Of a stretch of DNA of 64,000 nt, positions 16,028 to 27,142 are shown one piece after another. The stretch's first letter is position 1, and each line of letters begins with the position of its first letter. The translations under genes and the position numbers were made by a program. The stretch is from contig CP119309.1 of NCBI GenBank assembly GCA_029203145.1, positions 1,265,001 through 1,329,000 on the forward strand, in the 5' to 3' direction. A model generated the notes under the pieces. That model was not told the origin of the DNA. It ran no database searches and was given only the letters and a program-made list of their open reading frames with translations. Source of the DNA: Candidatus Brevundimonas phytovorans (lineage in GTDB: Bacteria > Pseudomonadota > Alphaproteobacteria > Caulobacterales > Caulobacteraceae).

Positions 16028-18688
16028 CTACTCGGCGTCAGCCGCCTTCTTGGGCGCGGCCTTCTTGGCGGCAGGCTTCTTGGCCGCCGGCTTTTTCGCC
16101 GCAGCCGGCTTCTTCTCCGCAGCAGTCTTGGCCGGAGCCTTCTTCGCTGCGGGTTTCTTGGCGGCAGTCGCCTTCTTCTTCGGCGCCGCGCCGGCCTTGG
16201 CGGCCAGCAGGGGCAGGGCGGCTTCCAGCGTCAGGTCTTCCGGCGCCATGCCCTTCGGCAGGGTGGCGTTGACCTTGCCCCACTTGACGTAGGGGCCGAA
16301 GCGACCGGCCATGACCTGAACGGGAGCCTCGTCGTCCGGGTGAGCGCCCAGTTCCTTCAGCGGAGCCGTCGCCGAGCCGCGACCGGGGCGACCGGCGCGC
16401 TTTTCAGCCAGCAGGGCGACGGCGCGGTTGATGCCGACCTCGAACACCTCGTCGATGTCCGAGACGTTGGCGTAGGTGCCGGCGTGCAGGACGAACGGGC
16501 CGTAACGACCCAGACCCGCCGTGATCATCTTGCCGTCCTCGGGGTGAGGGCCGACTTCGCGCGGCAGGGCCAGCAGGCGCAGGGCCTGTTCCAGCGTCAG
16601 GGAGGCAGGGCTCCAGCCCTTGGGCAGGGACGAGCGCTTGGGCTTTTCCTCGCCGGGGGGCGTGGTTTCGACATAGGGGCCGAAACGACCGATCTTGAGC
16701 TGCACCGGCTGGCCGGTGGCCGGATCGACGCCCAGTTCGCGGTCGCCGCCGTCTGCACCGCCCTCGGCGCCGTCAGGCGAGGCCACGGGGCGGGTGTATT
16801 TGCAGTCGGGATAGCGTGAGCAGCCGATGAAGGCGCCGAAGCGGCTGGTCTTCAGGCTGAGCTGGCCCTGATGGCACAGCGGGCATTCCCGCGGGTCCGA
16901 ACCGTCGCCCTTGTCCGGGAAGATGTGGGCGCCGAGGGCGTCGTTCAGGTGATCCAGGATCGCCGTGGTGCGCAGCTCGCCGGCGGCTTGCGTGGCGGCG
17001 TGGAAGTCGGTCCAGAAGCTGCGCAGCAGCGCCTTCCAGTCCAGTTCGCCGGCCGACACCTCGTCCAGCTGGCTCTCCAGCGCGGCGGTGAAGTCGTATT
17101 CGACCCAGCGCGTGAAGAACTGCTCCAGGAAGGCCGTGACCAGCCGTCCCTTGTCCTCGGGATAGAAGCGGTTCTTGTCCATGCGGACATATTCGCGATC
17201 CCGCAGGGTCGTCAGGATCGAGGCGTAGGTCGAGGGACGACCAATGCCCAGCTCTTCCAGCTTCTTGACCAGGGTGGCTTCCGAGAAGCGCGGCGGCGGC
17301 TCGGTGAAGTGCTGGTCGGTGCGGATGGCCTCGACCTTGGCCTTGGCGCCTTCCTTCAGCGCGGGCAGGCGACCGCCTTCGTCCTCTTCGTCGTCAGCGC
17401 CCTTCTGCTTCTCATCGCGGCCTTCTTCATAGGCGGCGATGAAGCCGTCGAAGGCGACGACCTGACCTGTGGCGCGCAGGCCGGTCAGGCCGTCGGGCGT
17501 CTCGATCTCGACCGTGGTGCGGTCCAGGCGGGCGCTCTCCATCTGCGAGGCGACCATGCGCTTCCAGATCAACTCGTAGAGGCGCTGCAGGTCGCCTTCG
17601 AGGCGCAGAGATTCCGGGTGGCGCGCGATGTTGGTCGGGCGGATGGCTTCGTGCGCTTCCTGAGCGTTCTTGGCCTTGGTCTTGTAGTAGCGCGGTTCGG
17701 CCGGGACATAGGCGGGGCCGAAGCGGTCGGCGATGACCTCGCGCGCCTGGGCGATGCCCTCGGGGCTGACGAACAGGCCGTCGGTCCGCATATAGGTGAT
17801 CAGGCCGCCGGTGTCGTCGACGCCCTCATACAGCTTCTGCGCCGCCTGCATGGTGCGCTGGGCCGTGAAGCCCAGCTTGCGCGAGGCTTCCTGTTGCAGG
17901 GTCGAGGTGGTGAAGGGCGGGGCGGGCGAGCGCTTGGCGGGCTTCTTCTCGACCGACTTGATGGTGAAGTCGCCGGCCTGGATGGCGTCGCGGGCGGCGA
18001 AGGCCATCTCCTCGGTCGGGATGTCCAGGCGCTGGATGCGCTTGCCGGCGTGCTTGACCAGACGGGTGGTGAAGGGCGGGCTGTCGGCGACCAGATCGGC
18101 TTCGACCGACCAGTATTCCTGAGCCTTGAACTTCTCGATCTCCATCTCGCGATCGACGACGATGCGCAGGGCGACCGACTGCACCCGACCCGCCGAGCGG
18201 GCGCCGGGCAGCTTGCGCCACAGGACGGGCGACAGGTTGAAGCCCACCAGATAGTCCAGCGCGCGGCGGGCCAGATAGGCCTCGACCAGTTCCATATCCA
18301 GCTGACGCGGATTGGCCATGGCCTCCAGAACGGCGGACTTGGTGATGGCGTTGAAGGTGACGCGCTGGACTTCGGTGTCCTTCAGCGCCTTCTTCTTGTT
18401 CAGGACTTCCAGAACGTGCCAGCTGATCGCCTCGCCCTCACGGTCGGGGTCGGTGGCGAGAATAACGCGGTCGGCGCGCTTGGCCGCCTCCGCAATCTCG
18501 GACAGGCGCTTGGACGCCTTGGCGTCGACCTCCCAAACCATGGCGAAATCGTCGTCGGGCAGGACGGAACCGTCCTTGGACGGCAGGTCGCGGATATGGC
18601 CGTAGGAAGCCAGCACCTCGTAGCCGGAGCCCAGGTATTTATTGATGGTCTTGGCCTTGGCGGGGCTCTCGACGATGACGAGATTCAT
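16028..18688 (-). CDS. topA: DNA topoisomerase I
   Basis: 886 residues from the ATG at 18688, where MNLVIVESPAKAKT begins; an in-frame extension to 18760 lacks conserved sequence. Relaxes negative supercoils. Toprim motifs are at 7-14 and DPDREGE (80-86). The active tyrosine is Y299 in GLITYMRTDG. A zinc-ribbon repeat follows (CPLCHQG to CSRYPDCKY), then three GRFGPYV-type repeats (RFGPYVETTP, RYGPFVLHAG, RFGPYVKWGK). The last 50 residues are a Lys/Ala/Pro tail (AAKKPAAKKAP-like), unstructured and probably DNA-binding. It is transcribed away from the small gene at 18842. Confidence 0.97.
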   Translation of the reverse strand: MNLVIVESPAKAKTINKYLGSGYEVLASYGHIRDLPSKDGSVLPDDDFAMVWEVDAKASKRLSEIAEAAKRADRVILATDPDREGEAISWHVLEVLNKKKALKDTEVQRVTFNAITKSAVLEAMANPRQLDMELVEAYLARRALDYLVGFNLSPVLWRKLPGARSAGRVQSVALRIVVDREMEIEKFKAQEYWSVEADLVADSPPFTTRLVKHAGKRIQRLDIPTEEMAFAARDAIQAGDFTIKSVEKKPAKRSPAPPFTTSTLQQEASRKLGFTAQRTMQAAQKLYEGVDDTGGLITYMRTDGLFVSPEGIAQAREVIADRFGPAYVPAEPRYYKTKAKNAQEAHEAIRPTNIARHPESLRLEGDLQRLYELIWKRMVASQMESARLDRTTVEIETPDGLTGLRATGQVVAFDGFIAAYEEGRDEKQKGADDEEDEGGRLPALKEGAKAKVEAIRTDQHFTEPPPRFSEATLVKKLEELGIGRPSTYASILTTLRDREYVRMDKNRFYPEDKGRLVTAFLEQFFTRWVEYDFTAALESQLDEVSAGELDWKALLRSFWTDFHAATQAAGELRTTAILDHLNDALGAHIFPDKGDGSDPRECPLCHQGQLSLKTSRFGAFIGCSRYPDCKYTRPVASPDGAEGGADGGDRELGVDPATGQPVQLKIGRFGPYVETTPPGEEKPKRSSLPKGWSPASLTLEQALRLLALPREVGPHPEDGKMITAGLGRYGPFVLHAGTYANVSDIDEVFEVGINRAVALLAEKRAGRPGRGSATAPLKELGAHPDDEAPVQVMAGRFGPYVKWGKVNATLPKGMAPEDLTLEAALPLLAAKAGAAPKKKATAAKKPAAKKAPAKTAAEKKPAAAKKPAAKKPAAKKAAPKKAADAE

Positions 18689-18841
18689 GGCGCTCTGTTC
18701 GGGAAATCGGGGCGCGAACGTGGTTGGCGTCGGAGGGGAAGTCAATCGCGACGTTTGCATGCGCGCCTTTAGCGTGTTTACGACCTTGCGATGCTACTAT
18801 GGGTTGTGTCTAACTGAGGCGGTCAACTGGAGGGTTTGAGC

Positions 18842-19045
18842 GTGCCGCAAGCAGCAGGACCGCAGACGCCGGAACGCGACGGGCGGACGCCGCCCGATCT
18901 CGCGGACTATCCGGTTCGGGAATACGTCGCCGGGATGGCCGCAGAGCTGGCGGGGATGGCGCGATGGGACGGCGATGAGGCTCTGGCGGCGGTGCTGGAA
19001 GGCGCCGCCCAAATGGCTCGACAGGCCGCGCCGACCTCGCGCTAG
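18842..19045 (+). CDS. Small protein of 67 residues, unknown
   Basis: GTG at 18842 is chosen because GGAGGG (18829-18834) sits 7 nt upstream; the TTG at 18836 is too close to it. The N-terminal third is proline-rich and polar. The rest (VREYVAGMAAELAGMARWDGDEALAAVLEGAAQMA) should form two amphipathic helices. It overlaps the dprA stop by 4 nt in the opposite direction. The strong ribosome site and codon use suggest a real gene. Function unknown. Confidence 0.65.
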   Translation: MPQAAGPQTPERDGRTPPDLADYPVREYVAGMAAELAGMARWDGDEALAAVLEGAAQMARQAAPTSR

Positions 19046-20127
19046 GTTGAGACGAGCCCGCCGGGCAAGAGGCTGGCGCGACCCGCGAGGTTGAGCTCCA
19101 GCAAGGCCGCCGCCACGACGCCGACTGGCAGGTCGAGCGCTCGCGCCAGTTCATCGCGCGGCGTCGGCACAGGCGACAGCAGGGCGGCGACCTGTTCGAT
19201 CAGGGCCTCGTCGAGGTCCTCGGGCACGCCGTCGAAGGGCGAGGCGCCGGGGGGCTCGCGCAGGGTCCGAAGGGTAGAGAAGGCGCGCTCGACGTCCTCC
19301 AGCCCCTCGCAGAGGATGGCGCCCTGGCGCAGCAGTTCGTTGGGGCCCTTGGAGCGTGGGTCCAGCGGCGATCCAGGAACCGCGAAGACGTCGCGGCCCT
19401 GTTCATTGGCCAGGCGGGCGGTGATCAGGGAGCCGGAGCGAATCTCGGCCTCGACGACGATCACGCCGCGCGACAGACCGGAGATGATGCGGTTGCGGCG
19501 AGGGAAGTCGCGGGCCTGGGCGCGGGCGCCGACCGGGCTTTCCGAGACAATGCAGCCCTGCTCGACGATCTGGCGATAGAGGTCGGCGTTCTCGGACGGA
19601 TAGATGTCGTCCACGCCGCCGCCGAGCACCGCGACCGTGCCGGTCGGCAAGGCGCCCAGGTGCGCCGCCGCGTCGATGCCGCGCGCCAAACCCGAGACGA
19701 CGACATGGCCGGCCTCGCCCAGTTGTTGCGAGAGGCCACGCGCGATGCGCTGACCGCCCGCCGAGGCGATGCGGGCGCCGACGACGCCGATGCAGGGGCG
19801 CGACAGCAGGGTGATGTCGCCGCGGGTCCACAGCAGGGGCGGAGGCGGATCGACCGCCGCCAGCAGGTCGGGATAGTCGGCGTCGCCCAGCAGGATCAGT
19901 CGCGCGCCGACACGCTCGCCCGTCGCCAGCTCAGTCTCGACCCGTTCGACAGCGGGCAAAGCGTAGCCGTCGCGCCCGCTGCGTCGCACCAGATCAGGCA
20001 GGGCCTCAACCGCACGGACGGCGGACCCGAAGCGTTGCAGCAGTTGGGAAAAGGCCACGGGACCGACGCGGTCGGTGCGGGCCAGCCGAAGCCGGGCGAA
20101 GCGCTCGGCGTCGGACAGCGCGGTCAA
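19042..20127 (-). CDS. dprA: DNA-processing protein DprA
   Basis: 361 residues. DprA binds single-stranded DNA taken up by transformation and loads RecA. The Rossmann-like core shows [47 protein letters not shown] and [13 protein letters not shown], all family signatures. An N-terminal SAM-like helical domain and a C-terminal winged helix (about 295-361) complete the three-domain form. Its start overlaps the plsY stop by 4 nt, so the pair is probably one operon. Confidence 0.95.
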   Translation of the reverse strand: MTALSDAERFARLRLARTDRVGPVAFSQLLQRFGSAVRAVEALPDLVRRSGRDGYALPAVERVETELATGERVGARLILLGDADYPDLLAAVDPPPPLLWTRGDITLLSRPCIGVVGARIASAGGQRIARGLSQQLGEAGHVVVSGLARGIDAAAHLGALPTGTVAVLGGGVDDIYPSENADLYRQIVEQGCIVSESPVGARAQARDFPRRNRIISGLSRGVIVVEAEIRSGSLITARLANEQGRDVFAVPGSPLDPRSKGPNELLRQGAILCEGLEDVERAFSTLRTLREPPGASPFDGVPEDLDEALIEQVAALLSPVPTPRDELARALDLPVGVVAAALLELNLAGRASLLPGGLVST

Positions 20128-20759
20128 GCCTTCTTGGCCCCGATCTTGGGCTCGGCGCCTTTCAGCAGCCGGGCGATGTTCTCATGGTGGCGGATATAGA
20201 TCAGCACAGCTGTGAAGATCGCCAGGATCAGGATGGGCGCGGGGGCCGGAAGGTTCAGCATCGACAGGGGCAGAAGCGCGTAGAAGGGCGTGGCCGCCGC
20301 CGCGACCAGGGCCGCCAGCGAGGAATAGCGCAGCGCGAAAGCCACGATCAGCCAGGTCGCCGCCGCCATCAAGCCCAGAGGCCAGCAGGCGGCCAGGATC
20401 AGGCCGAAGAAGGTCGCGACCCCCTTTCCGCCCTTGAAGCCCAGCCAGACGGGGAACAGATGCCCCATGAAGGCCGCGCCGCCGGCGATGGCGCCCGCGA
20501 CTTCTCCAAACAGATAGCGCGCGATCAGCAGGGCGACCGCGCCCTTGCCAGCGTCGAGGATCAGGGTGGCTATGGCCAGGTCCTTGCGGCCCGTGCGCAG
20601 GACATTGGTCGCGCCGATATTGCCCGAGCCGATATTGCGCACGTCCCCGGCGCCCGCAGCGCGGGTCAGGATGACCCCGAACGGAATTGAACCGAGCAGG
20701 TATCCGCCAATCGCGACAAGCCCGAGCGTGAGAAGCGCCGGTGCGGCCAGATCCTGCAA
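20124..20759 (-). CDS. plsY: Glycerol-3-phosphate acyltransferase PlsY
   Basis: 211 residues. Uses acyl-phosphate to acylate glycerol-3-phosphate, the first step of phospholipid synthesis, in the inner membrane. About six hydrophobic segments are seen. Motifs are [11 protein letters not shown] (near 22-32), [15 protein letters not shown] and [18 protein letters not shown]. The C-terminus ends in a short lysine-containing tail. It lies 15 nt after the dihydroorotase-like gene and overlaps dprA, within a pyrB-pyrC-plsY-dprA run. Confidence 0.96.
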   Translation of the reverse strand: MQDLAAPALLTLGLVAIGGYLLGSIPFGVILTRAAGAGDVRNIGSGNIGATNVLRTGRKDLAIATLILDAGKGAVALLIARYLFGEVAGAIAGGAAFMGHLFPVWLGFKGGKGVATFFGLILAACWPLGLMAAATWLIVAFALRYSSLAALVAAAATPFYALLPLSMLNLPAPAPILILAIFTAVLIYIRHHENIARLLKGAEPKIGAKKA

Positions 20760-20774
20760 GTGATTCTCTCCCGT

Positions 20775-22073
20775 TTAGCGTGCGTCGTGGACGATGCGTC
20801 CACCGACGACCGTGAGCAAGACCTTGCCTTGCAGGCGACGCCCGTCGAAGGGCGAATTCTTCGATTTCGAACGAAGCGTGGCCGCATCGACCACAACCGG
20901 CGCGCCCGCATCGAACAGGACGAGGTCTGCGGGCGCGCCCGTCGCGAGAACGCCGGCGTCCAAACCCAGCAGACCGGCGGGGCCCTGGGTCAGCGGACGC
21001 AGCACGTCCAGCAGGTCCAGCCCATGCTCGTGGTGCAGCATCAGGGCGGCGGGCAGCAGGGTCTCCAGACCCACGGCGCCGGGCGCGGCCTCGGCGAAGG
21101 GGCGGCGCTTGTTCTCGGCGGGCTCGGGCGCATGGGCCGAGGTGATGGCGTCGATCAGGCCGTCGCGGACGGCCTCGACCAGGGCCTGACGGTCGCTTTC
21201 GGGGCGCAAGGGCGGGTCCAGCCGGTAGAAGGTCCGGTAGTCGCCGATGTCGATCTCGTTGAAGCAGAGGTGGTTGATCGAGACCGAGGCCGAGACCTCA
21301 AGCCCGCGAGCGCGTGCGCGGGCCAGGGTCTCCAGCGCGCCCTCGGTCGAGATCTGATCGACCAGGAAGCGGGCGCCGGTCTGTTCGACCAGGGCCAGGT
21401 CGCGTTCCAGCTGGATACGCTCGGCGATGGCGGGGGCGCCAGACAGGCCCAGACGGGTGGCCAGTTCGCCGGAGGTGGCGACGGCGCCTTCCGACAGCCA
21501 GGGCTCGGCCGGACGGCAGGCGATCAGGGCGTTGAAGGCGGCGGCGTAGCTCATCACCCGTTGCAGGGTGCGGGTGTTGACGATGACCCGGTCGCCGTCA
21601 GTGAAATAAAGGGCGCCCGCTTCGTGCATCAGGCCGATCTCGGCCATGCGCTGTCCGTCGCGCCCTTGCGTGGCTGCGCCCGCCGCGCGGACGTTGACCA
21701 GGTCGAGCGCCGCGCCGCGCCGCTGGATGTGGTCGATCAGGGCAGGGTCGTCGATGGCCGGGTCGGTGTCGGGCTGGACCACGATGGTGGTGACGCCGCC
21801 CGCCGCCGCCGACAGGCTGGCCGACTTCAGGGTTTCCTTGGGCTCGTTGCCCGGTTCGCCAGTCTTGACGCGGATGTCGATCAGGCCGGGGGCGAGGCAG
21901 CGGCCTTGCGCGTCGATGACGGTGACGCCGTCGGGACGCTGGGTCGCCTGGCCGTGGACGACCTCGACGATGCGACCGTTCTGGATCAGGACGGCGCCGG
22001 GGCCGTCGTAGTCGCTGGCGGGATCGAGCAGACGGGCGTTGATGATGGCCAGCGTGTTCGGAGCGACGGTCAT
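20775..22073 (-). CDS. pyrC: Dihydroorotase-like protein lacking metal ligands
   Basis: 432 residues, an amidohydrolase-fold protein. Normal dihydroorotase closes carbamoyl-aspartate using zinc bound by HxH. Here the site after PGLID reads IRVKTGEPG, so both histidines are replaced (R68, K70), and the later DHAPH motif reads SAHAPE. Other fold features ([17 protein letters not shown], the final [17 protein letters not shown]) are kept. It is translationally coupled to pyrB. Non-catalytic dihydroorotase homologues beside pyrB, serving as structural partners of aspartate transcarbamoylase, are known in other proteobacteria. Whether this one has an unusual activity cannot be told. Confidence 0.85.
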   Translation of the reverse strand: MTVAPNTLAIINARLLDPASDYDGPGAVLIQNGRIVEVVHGQATQRPDGVTVIDAQGRCLAPGLIDIRVKTGEPGNEPKETLKSASLSAAAGGVTTIVVQPDTDPAIDDPALIDHIQRRGAALDLVNVRAAGAATQGRDGQRMAEIGLMHEAGALYFTDGDRVIVNTRTLQRVMSYAAAFNALIACRPAEPWLSEGAVATSGELATRLGLSGAPAIAERIQLERDLALVEQTGARFLVDQISTEGALETLARARARGLEVSASVSINHLCFNEIDIGDYRTFYRLDPPLRPESDRQALVEAVRDGLIDAITSAHAPEPAENKRRPFAEAAPGAVGLETLLPAALMLHHEHGLDLLDVLRPLTQGPAGLLGLDAGVLATGAPADLVLFDAGAPVVVDAATLRSKSKNSPFDGRRLQGKVLLTVVGGRIVHDAR

Positions 22074-23053
22074 GCGGCGGCTCCCGCGCGGCGGTGGGCG
22101 AGGGCGGCCAGGACGGCCATGCGGGCGGCGACGCCCATCTCGACCTGATCCTGGATCAGGGAGACGGTCAGATCGTCGGCCACGTCGGAATCGATCTCCA
22201 CGCCGCGGTTCATCGGGCCGGGGTGCATGACCCTGGCGCCCGGCGCGGCCCAGGCCAGTTTCTCGCGGTCCAGACCCCAGAAGCGGAAATACTCGCGGGT
22301 CGAGGGGATCAGGGCGCCGGTCATACGTTCCAGCTGAAGGCGCAGCATCATGACCACGTCGCAGCCGGCCAGACCTTCCTTCATGTCGTGGAAGACCTCG
22401 CAGCCCCAGCGATCGGCGTCGCCAGGCACCAGAGTCGGCGGGCCGATCAGGCGCACGCGCGCCCCCATCATCGACAGCAAGGCGACGTTGGAGCGGGCCA
22501 CGCGGCTGTGGGCGATGTCGCCGCAGATGGCCACCGTCAGGCCGCCCACGTCGCCGAAGGCGCGGCGTAAGGACAGCAGGTCGAGCAGGGCCTGCGTCGG
22601 GTGTTCATGGCGACCGTCGCCGGCGTTGACGACGGCGCAGCCGACCTTTTGCGACAACAGATCCACAGCGCCCGAGGAGGCATGACGCACCACCAGGATT
22701 TCCGGCTTCATGGCGTTCAGCGTCACCGCCGTGTCGATCAGGGTCTCGCCCTTGGCGACCGAGGAGGCCGAGACCGGCATGGTGACGACGTCGGCGCCCA
22801 GACGCTTGGCGGCGATCTCGAACGATGAACTGGTGCGGGTCGAGTTCTCGAAGAAGAGGTTCACGACCGTCTGGCCGCGCATCAGGTCGATGCCCTTGGC
22901 CGACTGTCGGTTGAAATCGACGAAGGCGTCGGCGAGATCCAGCAGCGCCAGTGCGGCGGGCGGGTTCAGGTCGCCGGCGGCGAGGAAGTGATCGCGGGGG
23001 AACGGCGTCAGTCGCTCCTCGATGGTTTCGGTGACGGAAGCGGCATGGGTCAT
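22070..23053 (-). CDS. pyrB: Aspartate carbamoyltransferase catalytic chain
   Basis: 327 residues. Condenses carbamoyl phosphate and aspartate in pyrimidine synthesis. The carbamoyl-phosphate motif is [13 protein letters not shown]. Other conserved stretches are [34 protein letters not shown] and [16 protein letters not shown]. The stop overlaps the start of the dihydroorotase-like gene by 4 nt, and no regulatory pyrI is present. This is consistent with a PyrB-pseudo-PyrC complex. Confidence 0.97.
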   Translation of the reverse strand: MTHAASVTETIEERLTPFPRDHFLAAGDLNPPAALALLDLADAFVDFNRQSAKGIDLMRGQTVVNLFFENSTRTSSSFEIAAKRLGADVVTMPVSASSVAKGETLIDTAVTLNAMKPEILVVRHASSGAVDLLSQKVGCAVVNAGDGRHEHPTQALLDLLSLRRAFGDVGGLTVAICGDIAHSRVARSNVALLSMMGARVRLIGPPTLVPGDADRWGCEVFHDMKEGLAGCDVVMMLRLQLERMTGALIPSTREYFRFWGLDREKLAWAAPGARVMHPGPMNRGVEIDSDVADDLTVSLIQDQVEMGVAARMAVLAALAHRRAGAAA

Positions 23054-23093
23054 CGAGACGCCGCTATAGAGCCGACTCTGCTTGAGGGGAAGA

Positions 23094-23576
23094 TCAGGCG
23101 CGCAGACGGTCCAGCGCGCCCTGCAAAATCCAGGCGGCGGCGGTGCGATCCACGACGTCGGCGCGGCGTTTTCGGCTCAGGTCCAGTTCGTCGATCAGGA
23201 AACGCTCGACCGCCGTGGTCGACAGGCGCTCGTCCTGGAAGGCGACGTTGACGGGGCGCAGGCGTTCCAGATTGCGGGCGAAGGCGCGGCAGGACTGGGC
23301 GCGGGGCCCCTCGGTTCCGTCCATGTTCAGCGGCAGGCCGATGACCAGGGCCGAGACGTTGCGACCGTTCATCAGCTTGATCAGTTGCTCGGCGTCTTGC
23401 CTGAACTTCACCTTGCGGATCAGCTGCAGCGGGCTGGCGATCATGCGGCTGGTGTCGGACACCGCCACGCCAATGGTGTTCTCGCCCAGATCGAGCCCCA
23501 TCCAAGCGGTGTCGGGCGGGCAGGCGGCGGGCAGGTCTGTAAGGTCGAATACGGGCACGGCCTCCCCATATTGCAA
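23094..23576 (-). CDS. ruvX: Holliday junction resolvase-like RuvX/YqgF
   Basis: 160 residues with an RNase H-like fold. YqgF proteins act in 16S rRNA 5' maturation and possibly in recombination. Motifs are [31 protein letters not shown] and [14 protein letters not shown], with the final acidic residue in [13 protein letters not shown]. An N-terminal extension of about 25 residues precedes the fold. It is divergent from gatC with about 100 nt between, in which two GANTC sites (23627 and 23638) form the arms of a small inverted repeat. Confidence 0.93.
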   Translation of the reverse strand: MQYGEAVPVFDLTDLPAACPPDTAWMGLDLGENTIGVAVSDTSRMIASPLQLIRKVKFRQDAEQLIKLMNGRNVSALVIGLPLNMDGTEGPRAQSCRAFARNLERLRPVNVAFQDERLSTTAVERFLIDELDLSRKRRADVVDRTAAAWILQGALDRLRA

Positions 23577-23677
23577 TGCGGAACGCTTGTCGAAGCCGCA
23601 TCGGGCGGTTAACCCACGACAGGAGTCAGTCTGGGCGACTCCCTTGCGCCCCGACTGGATGAATTTCGGAGATTTCC

Positions 23678-23965
23678 ATGGCTATCGACGCCGCGACGGT
23701 GAGGCGTGTCGCCCACCTCGCCCGCATCAAGACCCCCGAGGACCGCCTGGAGCCGCTGGCCCAGGAGCTGAACGGCATCCTGAACTGGATCGAACAGCTG
23801 AACGAGGTCGATGTGCAGGGTGTCGAGCCCATGACTTCCAACGTCGCCCAGCCCCTGCGCCTGCGCGAAGACGTCGTCACCGACGGCGCCAAGGTGGACG
23901 CTGTCCTGTCGAACGCCCCGAAGTCTGCCGACGGCTTCTTCGTCGTGCCCAAGGTGGTCGAATAG
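23678..23965 (+). CDS. gatC: Asp/Glu-tRNA amidotransferase subunit C
   Basis: 95 residues. The small subunit that wraps around GatA in the GatCAB complex, which converts Asp-tRNA-Asn and Glu-tRNA-Gln to the amidated forms. Typical motifs are VRRVAHLARIKTPED, ELNGILNWIEQLNEVD and PMTSNVAQPLRLREDVV. It is separated from gatA by no bases, so the genes are co-translated. Confidence 0.96.
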   Translation: MAIDAATVRRVAHLARIKTPEDRLEPLAQELNGILNWIEQLNEVDVQGVEPMTSNVAQPLRLREDVVTDGAKVDAVLSNAPKSADGFFVVPKVVE

Positions 23966-25444
23966 ATGTCTGACCTCACCAAGCTTACGCTCAAAGACGC
24001 CGTTGACGGCCTGAAGGCCAAGACCTTCTCGTCGGAGGAGCTGACCCGCGCCTTCCTGACCAACATCGAGGCGTCGAACCCGGCGCTGAACGCCTATGTC
24101 GAAGTGACGGCGGACAAGGCGCTGGCACAGGCGCGCGCCTCCGACGCCAAGCTGGCCAAGGGCGAGGGCGGCGACCTGGAAGGCGCGCCGCTGGGCATCA
24201 AGGACCTGTTCTGCACCGAGGGCGTGCAGACGACGGCGGGCTCCAACATGCTGCGCGGCTTTGTGCCGCCCTATGAATCCACCGTCACCGCCAATCTGTG
24301 GCGCGAAGGTGCGGTCATGCTGGGCAAGCTCAACATGGACGAGTTCGCCATGGGCTCGGCCAACGAGACCTCGGCCTTTGGTCCGGTGAAGAACCCGTGG
24401 AAGGCCAAGGGTTCGGACGCCGAGCTGACGCCGGGCGGCTCGTCGGGCGGTTCGGCTTCGGCTGTGGCCTCTGATCTGTGTCTGGCCGCGACGGCCTCGG
24501 ACACCGGCGGCTCGATCCGTCAGCCCGCCGCCTTTACCGGCACGGTCGGCATCAAGCCCACCTATGGCCGCGCCAGCCGTTTCGGCATGGTGGCCTTCGC
24601 CTCGTCGCTGGATCAGGCCGGGCCGATCACCAAGACGGTGACGGACGCCGCCATCCTGCTGAAGTCCATGTGCTCGTTCGACGCCAAGGACTCGACCAGC
24701 CTCGACATCCCGACGCCCGACTGGACCCAGTCGGTCGGTCAGTCGGTCAAGGGCCTGCGCATCGGCGTCCCGGCGGAATACCTGATCGACGGGATGTCCG
24801 AAGAGATCAAGGCGCTGTGGCAGCAGGGCGTGGCCTGGCTGAAGGCTGCCGGCTGCGAGATCGTCGAGATCAGCCTGCCGCACACCAAATACGCCCTGCC
24901 GGCCTACTACATCGTGGCCCCGGCCGAGGCCTCGTCGAACCTGGCCCGCTATGACGGGATGCGCTTCGGCCACCGCGCCGAGGACTTCTCGTCGCTGGAC
25001 GACCTCTATGCCGCCTCGCGCGCCGAAGGCTTCGGCAAGGAGGTCCAGCGCCGCCTGACCATCGGCACCTATGTGCTGTCGGCGGGCTTCTATGACGCCT
25101 ACTACGTCAAGGCGTTGAAGGTGCGTCGTCGCATCGCCGAGGACTTCGACAATGTCTGGGGCAAGGTGGACGCCATCCTGACCCCGTCGACCCCGACGGC
25201 GGCGTTCAAGCTGGGCGACAAGCAGATCGACCCGCTGACCATGTACCTGAACGACGTCTTCACGGTGACGACCAACCTGGCCGGTCTGCCCGGCATCTCG
25301 GTGCCCGCCGGTCTGAGCAGCGATGGTCTGCCGCTGGGCCTTCAGGTCATCGGCAAGGCCCTTGATGAGGCGACCGTCTTCCAGGTCGCGGCCGCACTGG
25401 AAGACTCCGCCGGTTTCGTCGCCAAACCGGCCAAGTGGTGGTGA
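23966..25444 (+). CDS. gatA: Asp/Glu-tRNA amidotransferase subunit A
   Basis: 492 residues. The amidase that releases ammonia from glutamine for GatB. The amidase signature is complete: Lys79 (GIKDLF), cis-Ser159 ([11 protein letters not shown]) and nucleophile Ser183 ([10 protein letters not shown]), with the family's spacing. The C-terminal part ([15 protein letters not shown]) is standard. The ATG immediately follows the gatC stop. Confidence 0.98.
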   Translation: MSDLTKLTLKDAVDGLKAKTFSSEELTRAFLTNIEASNPALNAYVEVTADKALAQARASDAKLAKGEGGDLEGAPLGIKDLFCTEGVQTTAGSNMLRGFVPPYESTVTANLWREGAVMLGKLNMDEFAMGSANETSAFGPVKNPWKAKGSDAELTPGGSSGGSASAVASDLCLAATASDTGGSIRQPAAFTGTVGIKPTYGRASRFGMVAFASSLDQAGPITKTVTDAAILLKSMCSFDAKDSTSLDIPTPDWTQSVGQSVKGLRIGVPAEYLIDGMSEEIKALWQQGVAWLKAAGCEIVEISLPHTKYALPAYYIVAPAEASSNLARYDGMRFGHRAEDFSSLDDLYAASRAEGFGKEVQRRLTIGTYVLSAGFYDAYYVKALKVRRRIAEDFDNVWGKVDAILTPSTPTAAFKLGDKQIDPLTMYLNDVFTVTTNLAGLPGISVPAGLSSDGLPLGLQVIGKALDEATVFQVAAALEDSAGFVAKPAKWW

Positions 25445-25446
25445 GC

Positions 25447-26940
<1,494 letters not shown>

Positions 26941-26950
26941 TTTAAGAGCC

Positions 26951-27095
26951 TTGCCTGGGGGCTTTGGCCCCCAGACCCCCGTTGGTCGCTAACGCTCGCG
27001 ACGCGGTCGCTCGCTGCTTGAGCGACGTCTTTGAGCACGCGCGCAGCGCCAGGCCGCGTCGGGTCGAAAAGGCGGAGCCTTTTGACCGCGGCCCA
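26951..27095. other. Intergenic segment with nested inverted repeats
   Basis: Non-coding. Contains CTGGGGGC (26955-26962) with GCCCCCAG (26967-26974), GTCGCTC with GAGCGAC (about 27006-27026), and an imperfect repeat around AAAAGGC-GGA-GCCTTTT (about 27067-27083). The density of hairpins resembles a REP/BIME-like interspersed element, but a second copy is not found in the window. Confidence 0.4.
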
Positions 27096-27096
27096 C

Positions 27097-27132
27097 AAAA
27101 AAGCCCCGAGGTGCGATCCTCGGGGCCTTTCT
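27097..27132. terminator. Bidirectional Rho-independent terminator
   Basis: 9-bp stem GCCCCGAGG (27103-27111) with CCTCGGGGC (27118-27126). Six A residues before it give a U run on the minus strand; CTTTCTGTTT follows on the plus strand. It serves gatB and the convergent RcnB-like gene. Confidence 0.88.
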
Positions 27133-27142
27133 GTTTACCCGG

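Noticed and set aside
16038..16180. Low-complexity end of topA as a possible frameshift
   Set aside because: The Lys/Ala/Pro tail keeps the frame and is usual for TopA in this group.
18688..18760. N-terminal extension of topA
   Set aside because: The extra residues are non-conserved, and the Toprim motif begins directly after the ATG at 18688.
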